Positions 8,255 to 17,201 of a stretch of 38,234 bases of DNA are shown piece by piece. Under the pieces are notes generated by a model, which was given only the letters and a program-made list of their open reading frames with translations, ran no database searches and was not told the DNA's origin. This DNA is from a virus. Positions within the stretch are counted from its first letter, which is position 1, and each line of letters starts with the position of its first letter. Made by a program: the position numbers and the translations under genes. The stretch spans positions 1 to 38,234 of IMG/VR virus record IMGVR_UViG_3300047476_001570; one strand, written 5' to 3'.

Positions 8255-9725
8255 AAGAATACTGTTTCCCGCAAAAGTTGTTGATAATCAAGACCCTTGG
8301 GTTTTAGGGAGAATTCGTGCTTACCCTGTTGACACAACTATTAGAGCCGCTTTAGAAGCTTTTAATTTTGATGAAACTAAAGATAAATGGGGACCAAATG
8401 ACCCATTTGTCCAAACGCCATTATTACCAATGTTTTTTGCTCAAGTTCCAATGATTGGTGAGCGTGTTAATATTATTTATCAAAATAGTTTTTACCCATA
8501 TCAGGACCAATATTATGTTCAGGGTGGTTTCTCATCACCAATGAGTTTACCTTATGAAGATATAAGTCCAGCAAACGCATTTACCGCTCAAGGTGATAGA
8601 GTTGCTAAAACATTAAAGTTAAAAAACTTAGATGGTACTTATTCAAGTGGTAATAGTAAAGGTATTTTTCCCGAACCTGGTGATAATGCCGTATTAGGTA
8701 GAGGGACATCAGATATGATTGTGAAACCTGATACTATAATGTTACGTGCGGGTAAAACAAAAAGATTAGATACTAACAAACAACCTGTTGGAAATGCAAA
8801 TAGAGCGTTTGTTCAATTATCTAATTTTACTACTAAAACTGTTACAAAACCTAAAAACACATTCTTAGATGTAACAAGTGTAAATCAACAAGTATTAAAA
8901 TTAGTTGAGTGGGATATTCAAAACTTGGAAAACGAACAAAACGCCTTTACGGGTGCTGTTAGATTATATAGTCTAAAACCTGTTAATAAAACTTTAAGTG
9001 ATAATATTAATTTTGATTCTGATTTAGAAGATGTAAAATCTTTAGAGTTTTATCAACCATTTATTGGTTATTCATTTGAAAGAGCTGTAAAATTTATTAA
9101 TGATTTTATCAAAGGTGTAAATGAAGGTCAAATACTTAACGGACCAAAAGTTGAAAATCAATTTCCATTTGCATATAGACCATCAACACCAAATAGAAAA
9201 GTATTAACAATAACAGATATTAATATTAATCCAATTGTATTTTCAAATGCTACAAAATTTGTTAATAACGTAACATTAAATTCAGGTTTAGGTTTGTCAA
9301 GTTATAGATTTGCTATTGTTAGACAAAAAAACCAAGTTGGAAAACCATTTAAGGTCGATATTCAAAATTATACCCCAAAAGATACTGAACCCACATATGG
9401 TACATTTGGAGGTATGGGGGCTGATACTTTATTTTTACTTTCTTACTTATCAAACAAACCTGTTAATATGGAAGGTACCTTATATGGTATAAGTCAAGAT
9501 GATTTAATTGAAAAAATACTACCAGCAACATCATCGATGGTTCGTGGTGAAGAATTAATACAACTATTAAATGTTATTGTCCAATTCCTTTTATCTCACG
9601 TTCACGCAATACCAGGGGCACCTGCAGTTCCAGTTGGTACTGACGGTACTTCAGCTAATGATATATTATCACAACTCCAAAATGCTCAAAATACTATTTT
9701 GAATCCACATATTCGAGTTAATTGA
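8238..9725 (+). CDS. Baseplate protein with gp5-like N-terminal OB fold
   Basis: 495 residues. The N terminus (about 9-80) shows the pattern of the OB domain of T4 gp5/VgrG-type baseplate spike proteins: FPAKVVDNQDPWVLGRIRAY, then an acidic DPFV stretch, PLLPMFFAQVPMIGERVNII, and a Tyr-rich strand. These domains sit at the base of the tail tube. No lysozyme domain with a recognisable catalytic Glu was found, and no long beta-helix spike repeat. The C terminus has a His/Pro/Ala stretch (SHVHAIPGAPAVPVG) that could be a metal-binding tip or linker. It overlaps the 75-residue gene upstream by 17 bases. Confidence 0.65.
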   Translation: MDKSYKRILFPAKVVDNQDPWVLGRIRAYPVDTTIRAALEAFNFDETKDKWGPNDPFVQTPLLPMFFAQVPMIGERVNIIYQNSFYPYQDQYYVQGGFSSPMSLPYEDISPANAFTAQGDRVAKTLKLKNLDGTYSSGNSKGIFPEPGDNAVLGRGTSDMIVKPDTIMLRAGKTKRLDTNKQPVGNANRAFVQLSNFTTKTVTKPKNTFLDVTSVNQQVLKLVEWDIQNLENEQNAFTGAVRLYSLKPVNKTLSDNINFDSDLEDVKSLEFYQPFIGYSFERAVKFINDFIKGVNEGQILNGPKVENQFPFAYRPSTPNRKVLTITDININPIVFSNATKFVNNVTLNSGLGLSSYRFAIVRQKNQVGKPFKVDIQNYTPKDTEPTYGTFGGMGADTLFLLSYLSNKPVNMEGTLYGISQDDLIEKILPATSSMVRGEELIQLLNVIVQFLLSHVHAIPGAPAVPVGTDGTSANDILSQLQNAQNTILNPHIRVN

Positions 9726-9733
9726 TATTTATA
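9726..9733 (+). promoter_or_regulatory. Putative late promoter element TATTTATA
   Basis: TATTTATA begins one base after the stop codon of the OB-fold gene and lies 13 bases before the ATG at 9747, in the sense direction. It is a perfect member of the motif set. If it acts as a -10 element, the message would start about 6-8 bases before the ATG. Confidence 0.55.
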
Positions 9734-9746
9734 TACTAAAGTATCA

Positions 9747-11231
9747 ATGTCTATATTAAAATCATATTTTAGCAAGAACAATACACTTGAATATAACAGT
9801 TTTACCAATACTGGTAGAAACCCTGTAACCCAATTATATTTTGGTGGCGATTTAGCAACATACGCTCCAAGAGGGTTTACAAGATTCATCTTTGATTTGG
9901 ATTTAACTTATCTACAAGAACAAATAGCCTCAGGTGTTATATCAACAGGATGTACGTCAGCAATGACACACAATCTGACAATGATAAACACAGCATCATT
10001 TGATATTGAATTATTAAATGGTACTACTTCAGATGGTTCAAGAAGAGCAACATCATTTGATTTAATTTTATTTAGAATCCCCGCGTATTCAGGTTCAACA
10101 GGCATTGCCCAAGAATGGGACGAAGGTGTTGGTTTTGATTATGTATTTCAACCCGCGGTTGCCGAATATACGAATAACGAACCATTCAGTACTCGTCCAT
10201 CAAATTGGTATCAAGGTACAACATTAAATAATTGGTCTTATCCTGGATTGTATAATAACACAAACACAATTGTTACAGGTAACACAGGACTTAATTACTC
10301 GGCACTTACAATTGTTGACAGACAACATTTTGAGTTTGGTAATGAAGATATTTCATTTGACATGTCAGACGAAATCAATGGTGTTTTACAAGGAACTATC
10401 ACAGGTGTTACAGGTTGGGGCATTGCTTACGTACCTCAAATAGAAAATATTGTTGGTTTGACTGAAACATATTCTGTTGGTTTCTTTACAAGACACACAC
10501 AGACATTTTATCAACCATACCTTCAAACAACATACGATGATATCATTAAGGATGATAGAAATCAATTTCCTGCCGGTAGAACAAATAAGTTGTATCTATA
10601 CGCATATTCAAGTGGAGATTTTATGAACCTTGATACAGACCCAACGGTGTCTATTTTAGACCCTAATGGTGATGTTGTACCTGGTATGTCAGCACTTACA
10701 ACTTGTTTGAAAACAAAAGGTGTATATGAGGTTACAATCCCACCTATCACAGGATACTCAACACCATGTCAATTTACTGACTTATGGTCGGGGTTAGTTA
10801 AAGATGGTGTTAGTTTAAGTAATGTTGAAAATGAATTTGTATTACAAAGCCAGTCATCAGTTTATCAAATTGGTTATCAATCAAAAGACCCAATTCTTTA
10901 TGGATTTGATTTTAGTGGTATCAAACAAAATGAAAAGATACTGAATACAGACATTAGGAAGGTCATGGTGACAATCAAACAAGCGTACTCAAGTCAGATA
11001 GTATTAAACGATATTGAAGCGTTCTATCGTGTTTATGTGAGGGAAGGTAATACTGAAGTACAAGTTCAAGATTGGACCCCTATAAACAGAACACCAAATG
11101 AGTATTTTTTCATGTTTGATACAAGAGATAAAATACCAAATCAATATTATGTTGATATTCGTGTGAATACTAGTGGAGAAAAAGATACTTATCAAAGAGA
11201 ATTAATGTTCCAAATCGTAAACAAAAAATGA
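9747..11231 (+). CDS. Beta-rich virion protein, probably tail or fibre component
   Basis: 494 residues, family not recognised. The composition is typical of an exposed virion protein: rich in Asn, Thr, Gly, Tyr and Ser, with short alternating beta segments (TASFDIELLNGTTSDGS, NTIVTGNTGLNYSALT) and no coiled coil. The last 100 residues (RKVMVTIKQAYSSQIVLND onward) look like an immunoglobulin-type or jelly-roll module. There is no signal peptide or enzyme motif. It has its own TATTTATA element and overlaps the next gene by four bases (ATGA). A tail fibre, baseplate wedge or head decoration role are all possible. Confidence 0.6.
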   Translation: MSILKSYFSKNNTLEYNSFTNTGRNPVTQLYFGGDLATYAPRGFTRFIFDLDLTYLQEQIASGVISTGCTSAMTHNLTMINTASFDIELLNGTTSDGSRRATSFDLILFRIPAYSGSTGIAQEWDEGVGFDYVFQPAVAEYTNNEPFSTRPSNWYQGTTLNNWSYPGLYNNTNTIVTGNTGLNYSALTIVDRQHFEFGNEDISFDMSDEINGVLQGTITGVTGWGIAYVPQIENIVGLTETYSVGFFTRHTQTFYQPYLQTTYDDIIKDDRNQFPAGRTNKLYLYAYSSGDFMNLDTDPTVSILDPNGDVVPGMSALTTCLKTKGVYEVTIPPITGYSTPCQFTDLWSGLVKDGVSLSNVENEFVLQSQSSVYQIGYQSKDPILYGFDFSGIKQNEKILNTDIRKVMVTIKQAYSSQIVLNDIEAFYRVYVREGNTEVQVQDWTPINRTPNEYFFMFDTRDKIPNQYYVDIRVNTSGEKDTYQRELMFQIVNKK

Positions 11232-11695
11232 AAAAAATAGTTAGACTACAAGAATCAGATATCACTAAATTAGTGAAGAAAATTTTATCTGAACAAGAAA
11301 ATGAAAGATACATGTTCTTTAGTAATTTAGAACAATTACACAGACAAACAGCAATACTTCTTGAATTAGGTGAGGATGCTGTTGTTAGTATTTTAGAACA
11401 AGGACATGATTGGGCTCAAGACCACGTTGCCGTTGCTAAAGAAAATATTGACCAAGTGTTTGATTTTATGATGAATCAAATTAATACTGACCACATTACA
11501 AATGATGAAGAAGAAGTTATGATGGAAGGTAAGAAAAAAACCGGAACAAAACTTTGTGCTCGTGGTAAAGCGGCTGCCAAATCAAAATTTGACGTTTATC
11601 CTTCAGCATATGCTAATGGATATGCAGTTCAAGTATGTAAGGGTAAAATTAAAGGTTTGGACGGTAAAAAACATTGTTCAGGTTCCTATTGTTAA
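11228..11695 (+). CDS. Small basic protein with capsid-targeting-like N terminus and Cys-rich tail
   Basis: 155 residues. The N terminus is an amphipathic helix, LQESDITKLVKKILSEQ (7-23), ending in L-S-E followed by Gln, which fits the [IL]xE sites cut by T4-type prohead proteases. A nearly matching helix occurs in the protein at 35107-35823. The middle is acidic (about 95-105). The C-terminal 50 residues are Lys-rich with TKLCARGKAAAKSKFDVYPS, then CKGKIKGLDGKKHCSGSYC; I have seen similar short modules in phage and giant-virus proteins but cannot name the family. It overlaps the upstream virion gene by four bases, so it is probably late and may be a packaged internal protein. Confidence 0.6.
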   Translation: MKKIVRLQESDITKLVKKILSEQENERYMFFSNLEQLHRQTAILLELGEDAVVSILEQGHDWAQDHVAVAKENIDQVFDFMMNQINTDHITNDEEEVMMEGKKKTGTKLCARGKAAAKSKFDVYPSAYANGYAVQVCKGKIKGLDGKKHCSGSYC

Positions 11696-11719
11696 TCTCA
11701 AAGAATATTATTATCTTTG
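11689..11719 (+). promoter_or_regulatory. Host-type (Bacteroidota) promoter
   Basis: TTG at 11689-11691 and TATCTTTG at 11712-11719 are separated by 20 bases, matching the Bacteroidota housekeeping promoter (-33 TTG, -7 TAnnTTTG). Transcription should begin near 11725, seven bases before the ATG at 11732. The -33 box overlaps the end of the preceding gene. Confidence 0.68.
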
Positions 11720-11731
11720 TTTCCACTTATT

Positions 11732-12139
11732 ATGAAAGACTATAAACACGCATTTAGAAGATGGATTCAATCAATGTACATTAATTCTGCTCGTAAAATG
11801 GATTATCAAAGAAATAATCGAACAAAATACGAGTTAGATTGTATATCTATATGTAAAAAATTAATTGACAAACCTGATAGTCAATTATTAATTACACCTC
11901 TTTCAAATAAAAAATACATTTACAATGCCGCGAATTCTATTTTTATCACAATTGAAGGGAATACGGTTAATGTAATTAACCACAAATATTCTTACACAAT
12001 CTCAATTCAAGATAAATCTAAAGAAGAAATTATTAATCATTTTAATATTGTGTTGGAAAATCAAAGATTAAAAATGGAGGAAGAAATAACTTCCAACATC
12101 AAACACTCGTTAAAGAATATTTTACAATTATTAGATTGA
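11732..12139 (+). CDS. Protein of unknown function from a host-type promoter
   Basis: 135 residues, not recognised. I start it at the ATG at 11732; an upstream in-frame TTG at 11717 lies inside the -7 box and is unlikely to be transcribed. The N terminus is basic and aromatic (KDYKHAFRRWIQSMYINSARKMDYQ), suggesting nucleic-acid contact. The middle is beta-rich (NSIFITIEGNTVNVINHKYSY) and the end is a charged helix. Its promoter implies expression early in infection by unmodified host polymerase. The last nine bases overlap the convergent gene at 12131-13327, and no hairpin terminator separates them. Confidence 0.6.
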   Translation: MKDYKHAFRRWIQSMYINSARKMDYQRNNRTKYELDCISICKKLIDKPDSQLLITPLSNKKYIYNAANSIFITIEGNTVNVINHKYSYTISIQDKSKEEIINHFNIVLENQRLKMEEEITSNIKHSLKNILQLLD

Positions 12140-13327
12140 TGGGCAAGTTTTTCTTGCTAAGTTAGTCGCATCTGCTCCTTCAATAAGTCCTATTCTATGT
12201 AAGACACAATAATATCTTGGATTTTCGTTCAAGTGTTGTTGAGCTATCTTTTTAGCTTCTTTAAGGTTTTTAACCTCTCTTGATTCGAATAAAGTTCCAA
12301 GTTCTAGCATGTTACTTTTTCTAACTTGTTCTTGGAGGATGGACTTAATTGATTGTCTCATACCTTCATTTTTAGATTTTTTTGGTTTATAAGATGTCAT
12401 AACCGGTTTTTGCCCTTTACCCGATTGAGTATCTTTTTTTTCGGCTTTTCTTTTTTGTGAACATGCCGCTCTTTTTTGTGAGTCAGACATTTTACCCGAA
12501 ACACCTGCCGCTCTACATTTTGGGTAACCACCTTTAGATGTATCAGGTCTTCCACATGGTGGATGTTTTCCATTTTCATCTCTACGACAAATATTTACCC
12601 AAGGACCTTTTGGTTGTTTACTACCTTTTGGTTTTTTCTTTGTACCAAACCAAACCGCCAAATCCTCATTTATTGTATGAACATCATGTGTTGGCATATC
12701 GTAATTACCATCTTCATCTTTTTCCCACACACCAACTGTTTTTGGTACATTATTTTTAAGAGTTTTTTGACTCTTTTTTTCATTTGATGAGTGAGTTGAA
12801 AAATTAACATACGGTGATAATTCACTTTTATTCCATTTTTTCAAACCTATTTCAACAGGACCTGTATATGGTCCCGATGTTGTATTAGTAGAACTAGCTT
12901 CATTAATTTTTTTTGTTACAAACCAATCCGCTAAATTTTCTTTTAATACAGGTTCAAAATTCCATTTTGGTAAATGAGCATCCTTTTCAATATATTTTGG
13001 AGTTCCTGGTTCTATAGTACCTTGTGGTATATAACCATTAAAAGGATTACCACCTTCATCATTTTGACTAAAGTTATCTTTAGCTATTTTAGCCATTTTT
13101 ATCGCTTTTTTCTCTAATTTATTTATTTCATTTTTACTATAATCATCCATTGAGCCATCGTAAGAATCGTACGCTAACTCAGGGTTAACAAATTTAGAAA
13201 CAGGTATATCAAAAGGTTCCATTGTACCTTTATTCCACGTTTGAGGTGCCATATTTAATGGAACTTTATATCTTCCAGTCCCACCTGAACCCGTAGCTTC
13301 CTGTATTTGTTTTTTAGTAATTTTCAC
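12131..13327 (-). CDS. Multi-module cationic protein with Cys/His domain and prohead-protease-like sites
   Basis: 398 residues starting with GTG. Two copies of an ENLADWFVTKK-type motif occur (130-140 and 221-231, the second EDLAVWFGTKK). The second is followed by a Lys/Cys/His domain: PWVNICRRD (242-250), HPPCGR (255-260), YPKCRAAGVSGKMS (268-281), AACSQKRKAEKK (287-298). I have met this domain in phages and giant viruses as a domain of unknown function. Possible [IL]xE cleavage sites are IQE-A (8-11), INE-A (141-144, followed by SST exactly as in the major capsid protein) and LQE-Q near residue 332. It looks like a DNA-binding internal head protein made as a polyprotein, an inference from motifs only. 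Confidence 0.6.
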   Translation of the reverse strand: MKITKKQIQEATGSGGTGRYKVPLNMAPQTWNKGTMEPFDIPVSKFVNPELAYDSYDGSMDDYSKNEINKLEKKAIKMAKIAKDNFSQNDEGGNPFNGYIPQGTIEPGTPKYIEKDAHLPKWNFEPVLKENLADWFVTKKINEASSTNTTSGPYTGPVEIGLKKWNKSELSPYVNFSTHSSNEKKSQKTLKNNVPKTVGVWEKDEDGNYDMPTHDVHTINEDLAVWFGTKKKPKGSKQPKGPWVNICRRDENGKHPPCGRPDTSKGGYPKCRAAGVSGKMSDSQKRAACSQKRKAEKKDTQSGKGQKPVMTSYKPKKSKNEGMRQSIKSILQEQVRKSNMLELGTLFESREVKNLKEAKKIAQQHLNENPRYYCVLHRIGLIEGADATNLARKTCPSI

Positions 13328-13342
13328 TTATTATTAGATTTG
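13307..13342 (+). promoter_or_regulatory. Possible host-type promoter (weak)
   Basis: TAGATTTG at 13335-13342 fits the Bacteroidota -7 box and is 31 bases before the ATG at 13374. The nearest TTG (13307-13309) is 25 bases away, longer than usual, so the promoter is uncertain. Confidence 0.35.
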
Positions 13343-13356
13343 TAAGAGTAACCACT

Positions 13357-13364
13357 GATAAATA
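13357..13364 (-). promoter_or_regulatory. Putative late promoter element TATTTATC (minus strand)
   Basis: On the minus strand this reads TATTTATC, 29 bases before the GTG start at 13327. It lies in the divergent gap between 13327 and 13374, and its reverse (GATAAATA) faces the plus-strand gene; the minus orientation fits the rest of the set. Confidence 0.4.
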
Positions 13365-13373
13365 TAAAAAATT

Positions 13374-13613
13374 ATGGAAAATATAGACAATAACGAAAAA
13401 ATAACTGAAAAAAATGAAGTTATTGGTAATCTTTTTGAATCATTACATTATACCTCACAAGAACAACTAAATATGTTCTTAGATAACATGACTGAAGAGC
13501 AAGCAATTTATTGTATTAGAGAGTCATTAAATTATTGTTTTGTAAAAGGAATGTTTGATTTACAAGAATCAGAGGCGGTATCTAAATCGTTAAGAGTACT
13601 TTTTAATAAATAA
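13374..13613 (+). CDS. Small acidic protein of unknown function
   Basis: 79 residues, not recognised. The first 15 residues are polar and charged (ENIDNNEKITEKNE); the rest is helical (LFESLHYTSQEQLNMFLDNM, then an amphipathic stretch ending SKSLRVLFNK). There is no signal or membrane segment. It is a single-gene unit: divergent from the cationic protein gene on the left and closed on the right by a strong bidirectional hairpin before the capsid gene. Possibly expressed early from the weak TAGATTTG box. Confidence 0.6.
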   Translation: MENIDNNEKITEKNEVIGNLFESLHYTSQEQLNMFLDNMTEEQAIYCIRESLNYCFVKGMFDLQESEAVSKSLRVLFNK

Positions 13614-13614
13614 A

Positions 13615-13644
13615 AAAAGGGGACTTTTGGTCCCCTTTTCTTTT
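13615..13644. terminator. Bidirectional terminator
   Basis: The arms AAAAGGGGAC (13615-13624) and GTCCCCTTTT (13630-13639) form a perfect ten-base stem with loop TTTTG, with T runs in both directions. It ends the 79-residue gene (+) and the major capsid gene (-). Confidence 0.85.
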
Positions 13645-13658
13645 TATGAATTTTGAGA

Positions 13659-15515
13659 TTATCTCAATTCTTGTAAGTTGAATGTTCTTACACCATCAAC
13701 TGTTACTCTACCATAGAAACGGTTGTTAACCATTTTCTTAGCGTATCTTGTCATGATACCCTTGATAGGTGTGAAGTTGAATGGGTTATACATAGTTGGA
13801 GTCAACTGTAAAGGAACATATGGAGCGTAGATGTAACCAGTATCTAACAAGCTTGTACCTTTGTGTCCGATTAACACTTGGTTAGCTGGGAAGTAAGGGT
13901 CACGATACACTTGGTATCTTCCTGACAATGTACCGATTCTTTCGATACCCATGTTGTATTGGTCTTGGTCAGGAGCTGCGTTTGATACGTGGAAGTATTC
14001 CAAATCATCAAAGATAGCTGAAACTTCAGAAGAAACAACAATCCAGTTAGCTCCACCTCTCAATGTTGATTTGTGGATTTGAGCTGACAATTGGTTGATT
14101 GCTGTAATCAAAGTTTGGTTCCAATCTTTTTGAGTGTATGGTGTAGTTCCAGAAGAAGAAAGTCTCTTCCAACCGTTGTAATCCCATCTCAAGTTCCATG
14201 CTGCACCTTTTCTCAAATCACGTAAGATTTCTCTGTCGATTTCAGCCGCAACTTGTTCTGACAATAAAGCTGTCAATTCAGCTTCAGCATCAATGTTGTG
14301 GAACGCCGCAACGTCTTGAGCCAATTCAGGAGACCATTGTGCTCTTAATTTTCTTTCTGTAACTGAAACAGTAACTGAATCAAGTTCGAAAGAAACTTCA
14401 CCAATTTGGTCTTCGAATTCCAACTCTTTATACAATCTGTAAACAGCTAAGAAAGCGTTGTTTGCAAGTGTTGAAGATGAGAATGTTGAACCTGTGTAAC
14501 CATCAGGAGTTGTTTGACCACAAGAGATACAAACTGGTTGTTGTAAATCAATTTCTAAGAAAATGAAACCGTTTGCGTCACATACGTTGTAGTATGAACC
14601 ACCTGAGTTAGCGTTGTAACCAGCAGGACCTGAAGGGAATTGAGTTGTTACAGTATTACCATACTGAACGATACCTTTACCATATCTTTGAGTTACTACT
14701 CTGAATAAGTAAGGAGCTGAAGCGTTAGCCGAAGTTGTTGTATTTCCAGCTACACCAAAAATATTCAAACCTGACAAGAATTCTTCAGTATCCATAGTAT
14801 TACCATTAGGACCAATCAATTGACCAGCACCTGCGTTAGAGAATCCACTCATAACGATGATAACTTTTCTGTAGTCTGATGATGTGTAAGCCGATGGTAC
14901 TAAGTAACCAGCTGCATCCCATGCGTAAGTTACAGTTGATGCAGTAACTGCAGTCCACTGACCTTTAGAGTAATCAAACAATCCTGGAGGGTCCAAGTTT
15001 GGTTCGTTACCTTCGTAGAACAAGTCATACAAATCCTTATTGTATGTAGGATTGTAAGAACCGTTACCTGAGTTGTAACCAGCATCTGGGTTACCAGGAT
15101 AGTTTCCTGGAGAACCTACAGGAGCGTAGTGTGTTCCACTGTCACCAAAGTATCCGTTAGTAGAAGTACCACCAGAGTACCCTTGGATTCTTGGAACGAA
15201 GTAGAATAATTTACCGATAGGTAAGTTCATAGCTTGAACTGACACGATGTCGTTCGCTAATAATTTAGAGAATACTCTTCTCACGATTGGGAAAACAACT
15301 GTTTCAAAAGAACCAGAGTCAGAAGTTGATGAAGCTTCGTTAATCAAGTATGAAGCTTGGTTTTCATACAACTGAGCAACGTTCTCTTTCAAGTGACCTT
15401 TCAAACCTTCCAAAAAGCCAAGTTTATCCCATTTGTTAATTGTGTCTTCTTTGATAACTTTTAAGTGTTTCAAACCAATGTTACCAACAAGACCGCTTTC
15501 TAATAATGCACCCAT
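13659..15515 (-). CDS. Major capsid protein, T4 gp23-like
   Basis: 618 residues. Its position after the scaffold and protease genes, its length, and a C-terminal pattern ending IMTRYAKKMVNNRFYGRVTV, then DGVRTFNLQEL, fit gp23-type capsid proteins. The N-terminal 60 residues form a charged helical propeptide (GFLEGLKGHLKENVAQLYEN) ending in SYLINE-ASSTSDSG; E60 in the L-I-N-E site is the expected cut by the prohead protease (T4 gp23 is cut after residue 65). Gly/Ser/Tyr-rich loops at about 110-190 may be a surface insertion. Codon use is less A+T-rich than neighbours, as for a highly expressed gene. The 41-base leader is almost free of G, with no ribosome binding site. Confidence 0.88.
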   Translation of the reverse strand: MGALLESGLVGNIGLKHLKVIKEDTINKWDKLGFLEGLKGHLKENVAQLYENQASYLINEASSTSDSGSFETVVFPIVRRVFSKLLANDIVSVQAMNLPIGKLFYFVPRIQGYSGGTSTNGYFGDSGTHYAPVGSPGNYPGNPDAGYNSGNGSYNPTYNKDLYDLFYEGNEPNLDPPGLFDYSKGQWTAVTASTVTYAWDAAGYLVPSAYTSSDYRKVIIVMSGFSNAGAGQLIGPNGNTMDTEEFLSGLNIFGVAGNTTTSANASAPYLFRVVTQRYGKGIVQYGNTVTTQFPSGPAGYNANSGGSYYNVCDANGFIFLEIDLQQPVCISCGQTTPDGYTGSTFSSSTLANNAFLAVYRLYKELEFEDQIGEVSFELDSVTVSVTERKLRAQWSPELAQDVAAFHNIDAEAELTALLSEQVAAEIDREILRDLRKGAAWNLRWDYNGWKRLSSSGTTPYTQKDWNQTLITAINQLSAQIHKSTLRGGANWIVVSSEVSAIFDDLEYFHVSNAAPDQDQYNMGIERIGTLSGRYQVYRDPYFPANQVLIGHKGTSLLDTGYIYAPYVPLQLTPTMYNPFNFTPIKGIMTRYAKKMVNNRFYGRVTVDGVRTFNLQELR

Positions 15516-15556
15516 TTTAATTTTATTTTGTTTTTAGTTTTATGTTTATTTTTATT

Positions 15557-17167
15557 TTATTTTACGATTTTAGACATGATATCTTTCATTCTTAAGAATT
15601 GTGGATTTTCGTATGTCTTAGATTCGATTAAATTTTGTGATGAACCTGAAACTGGAGATTTTTCAATTCTCGACATAGATTCAGTTACAACACTTTGATT
15701 ATTACTTGATAATTCATTTTTGATTGAACTGTACAAAGACTTAGATTCTTTCAATGATTCAACGTCATCAAATCTTCTTAAGATGTTGATTTTTTCTTGT
15801 TTAGTTGTTGTATGTTCTGTAAACAATCTTGTAGCGTAAGCTAAGTTTGAGTTGAACACCGCAACTTCATTTAATTTTTCTCTGAAAACATTCAAAGCTT
15901 TTCTATACTCTTCGTTCTTTTCTCTCAAACGTACAACTTCTTCAGAAAGAGCTGAGTTTGGTTTAACTTTCATTTTAGGTAATCCTTTTCTCATTGGGTA
16001 ATTTCTTGTACCGTTAGATAAAGTTCTAGCAGCTTCTGTAGTTTCTTCTTTTTCAAAAGCCTTTCTTTTCAAAGTATCACCTTTTTTAGTTGTGTAATCT
16101 TCGTCACCTTTGTGTGTCTTAGATTTATCACCTTTGTTCATACCATAACCTTCTTTGTATTCGAATTTCTTTGGAGATAAATTCATACCAACACCTTTAG
16201 CTCTACCTTTTGGTTCGATAGATGCTTCTTTTGTTTCCATTTTTTTACCTTCTTTATATTCAAATTTAGCTGAACCAGTTTTCACACCTTTACCAACTAC
16301 AGGTTTTGTCATCATTGAACTTTCTTTAGTTTCCATTTTTTTAGCTTTGTTAGTTAATGATGATTTTGTTAATGAACCCATTTTTGGTTTAATTGTGAAT
16401 TTATTTTCATTTACGGATTCTTCCATTTCGTCCTCATCTTCGTCCTCATCTTCGTCATCCATAGTTATTTCGTAAACAACCTCACCTTCTTCCATTTCTT
16501 CGTCTTCTTCGTCCATTTCTTCTTCACTCTCGTACATTTCAGATTCATTCCACTCTTCTTCCATTTCAGAACCAAAAATGTCAGACATCATTGAGTCTAA
16601 TTCATCATCAGATAACTCGTCAGCCTCTTCCATTTCTTCTTGTTCATCCATTTCTTCCATAGTTTCTTCTTCCATGTCGCTTTCTAATTGAATGATGTAT
16701 TCAGAATCTTCGTTCTCATCTTCCAAAGTGATTTGACCATCGTCTTTTTTAACGATAATACCGTCATTGTCACCCATAGCTTTGAAAACCTTTAAGATTT
16801 CTTCATCTGAAGCGTTTGTAAGGTCAATTGGTTGTTCATCTTCCGAGTCCATGTCTAAATCCATTCCTACTTCGTCTTCCATGTCTTCAACGTCAAATTC
16901 ATCTTCATCATCCATGTCCATGTTATCCATGTCCATATCAATGTCAATGTCTTCTTCGTCACCCATGTCGTCCATAGAATCAATTTCTACATCCATCTCG
17001 TCTTCTGCTTGTTCGTCAGTCTCTTTTTTCAAAGACTCTTTTACTAATTCTGAGATTTCTTCCTTCATTGTTGAAGCAAGTATTCCTTTTGCATTTTCAG
17101 ACACTACTTCTTCCAAATTTTTCATTTGGAGTAATGCTTCCTCGACTAATGACTTTTTTTCTGCCAT
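15557..17167 (-). CDS. Prohead scaffold (core) protein, gp22-like position, very acidic
   Basis: 536 residues starting at the ATG at 17167; an in-frame ATG at 17206 would place the TATTTATT element inside the gene. The order is: N-terminal helix (SLVEEALLQMKNLEEVV), a very acidic Met/Asp/Glu region (about 45-250, with runs such as DIDIDMDMDNMDMDDEDE), a basic repeat region (about 265-390) with two KKMETKE motifs and repeated KFEYKEG, then a coiled coil (ALSEEVVRLREKNEEYRKAL). Scaffolds of T4-type heads are acidic coiled coils that are degraded by the prohead protease; many [IL]xE sites are present. It sits between the protease and capsid genes as in T4. It is about twice the length of T4 gp22. 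Confidence 0.72.
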   Translation of the reverse strand: MAEKKSLVEEALLQMKNLEEVVSENAKGILASTMKEEISELVKESLKKETDEQAEDEMDVEIDSMDDMGDEEDIDIDMDMDNMDMDDEDEFDVEDMEDEVGMDLDMDSEDEQPIDLTNASDEEILKVFKAMGDNDGIIVKKDDGQITLEDENEDSEYIIQLESDMEEETMEEMDEQEEMEEADELSDDELDSMMSDIFGSEMEEEWNESEMYESEEEMDEEDEEMEEGEVVYEITMDDEDEDEDEDEMEESVNENKFTIKPKMGSLTKSSLTNKAKKMETKESSMMTKPVVGKGVKTGSAKFEYKEGKKMETKEASIEPKGRAKGVGMNLSPKKFEYKEGYGMNKGDKSKTHKGDEDYTTKKGDTLKRKAFEKEETTEAARTLSNGTRNYPMRKGLPKMKVKPNSALSEEVVRLREKNEEYRKALNVFREKLNEVAVFNSNLAYATRLFTEHTTTKQEKINILRRFDDVESLKESKSLYSSIKNELSSNNQSVVTESMSRIEKSPVSGSSQNLIESKTYENPQFLRMKDIMSKIVK

Positions 17168-17190
17168 ATAAATTTTAGAATAATTTACAT

Positions 17191-17198
17191 AATAAATA
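17191..17198 (-). promoter_or_regulatory. Putative late promoter element TATTTATT (minus strand)
   Basis: On the minus strand TATTTATT lies 23 bases before the ATG at 17167 of the scaffold gene. It follows two stem-loops and a terminator, so the scaffold-capsid pair appears to have its own late promoter. Confidence 0.55.
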
Positions 17199-17201
17199 TG
17201 C

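Noticed and set aside
11717-11731. Upstream TTG start for the gene at 11732
   Set aside because: The TTG is inside the TATCTTTG -7 box, before the expected transcription start.
16155-17171. Long Ser-rich open frames on the plus strand opposite the scaffold gene
   Set aside because: They are the reverse reading of Asp/Glu/Met-rich codons (GAT, GAA, ATG give Ser/Phe-type codons) and lack promoter or sensible domains.
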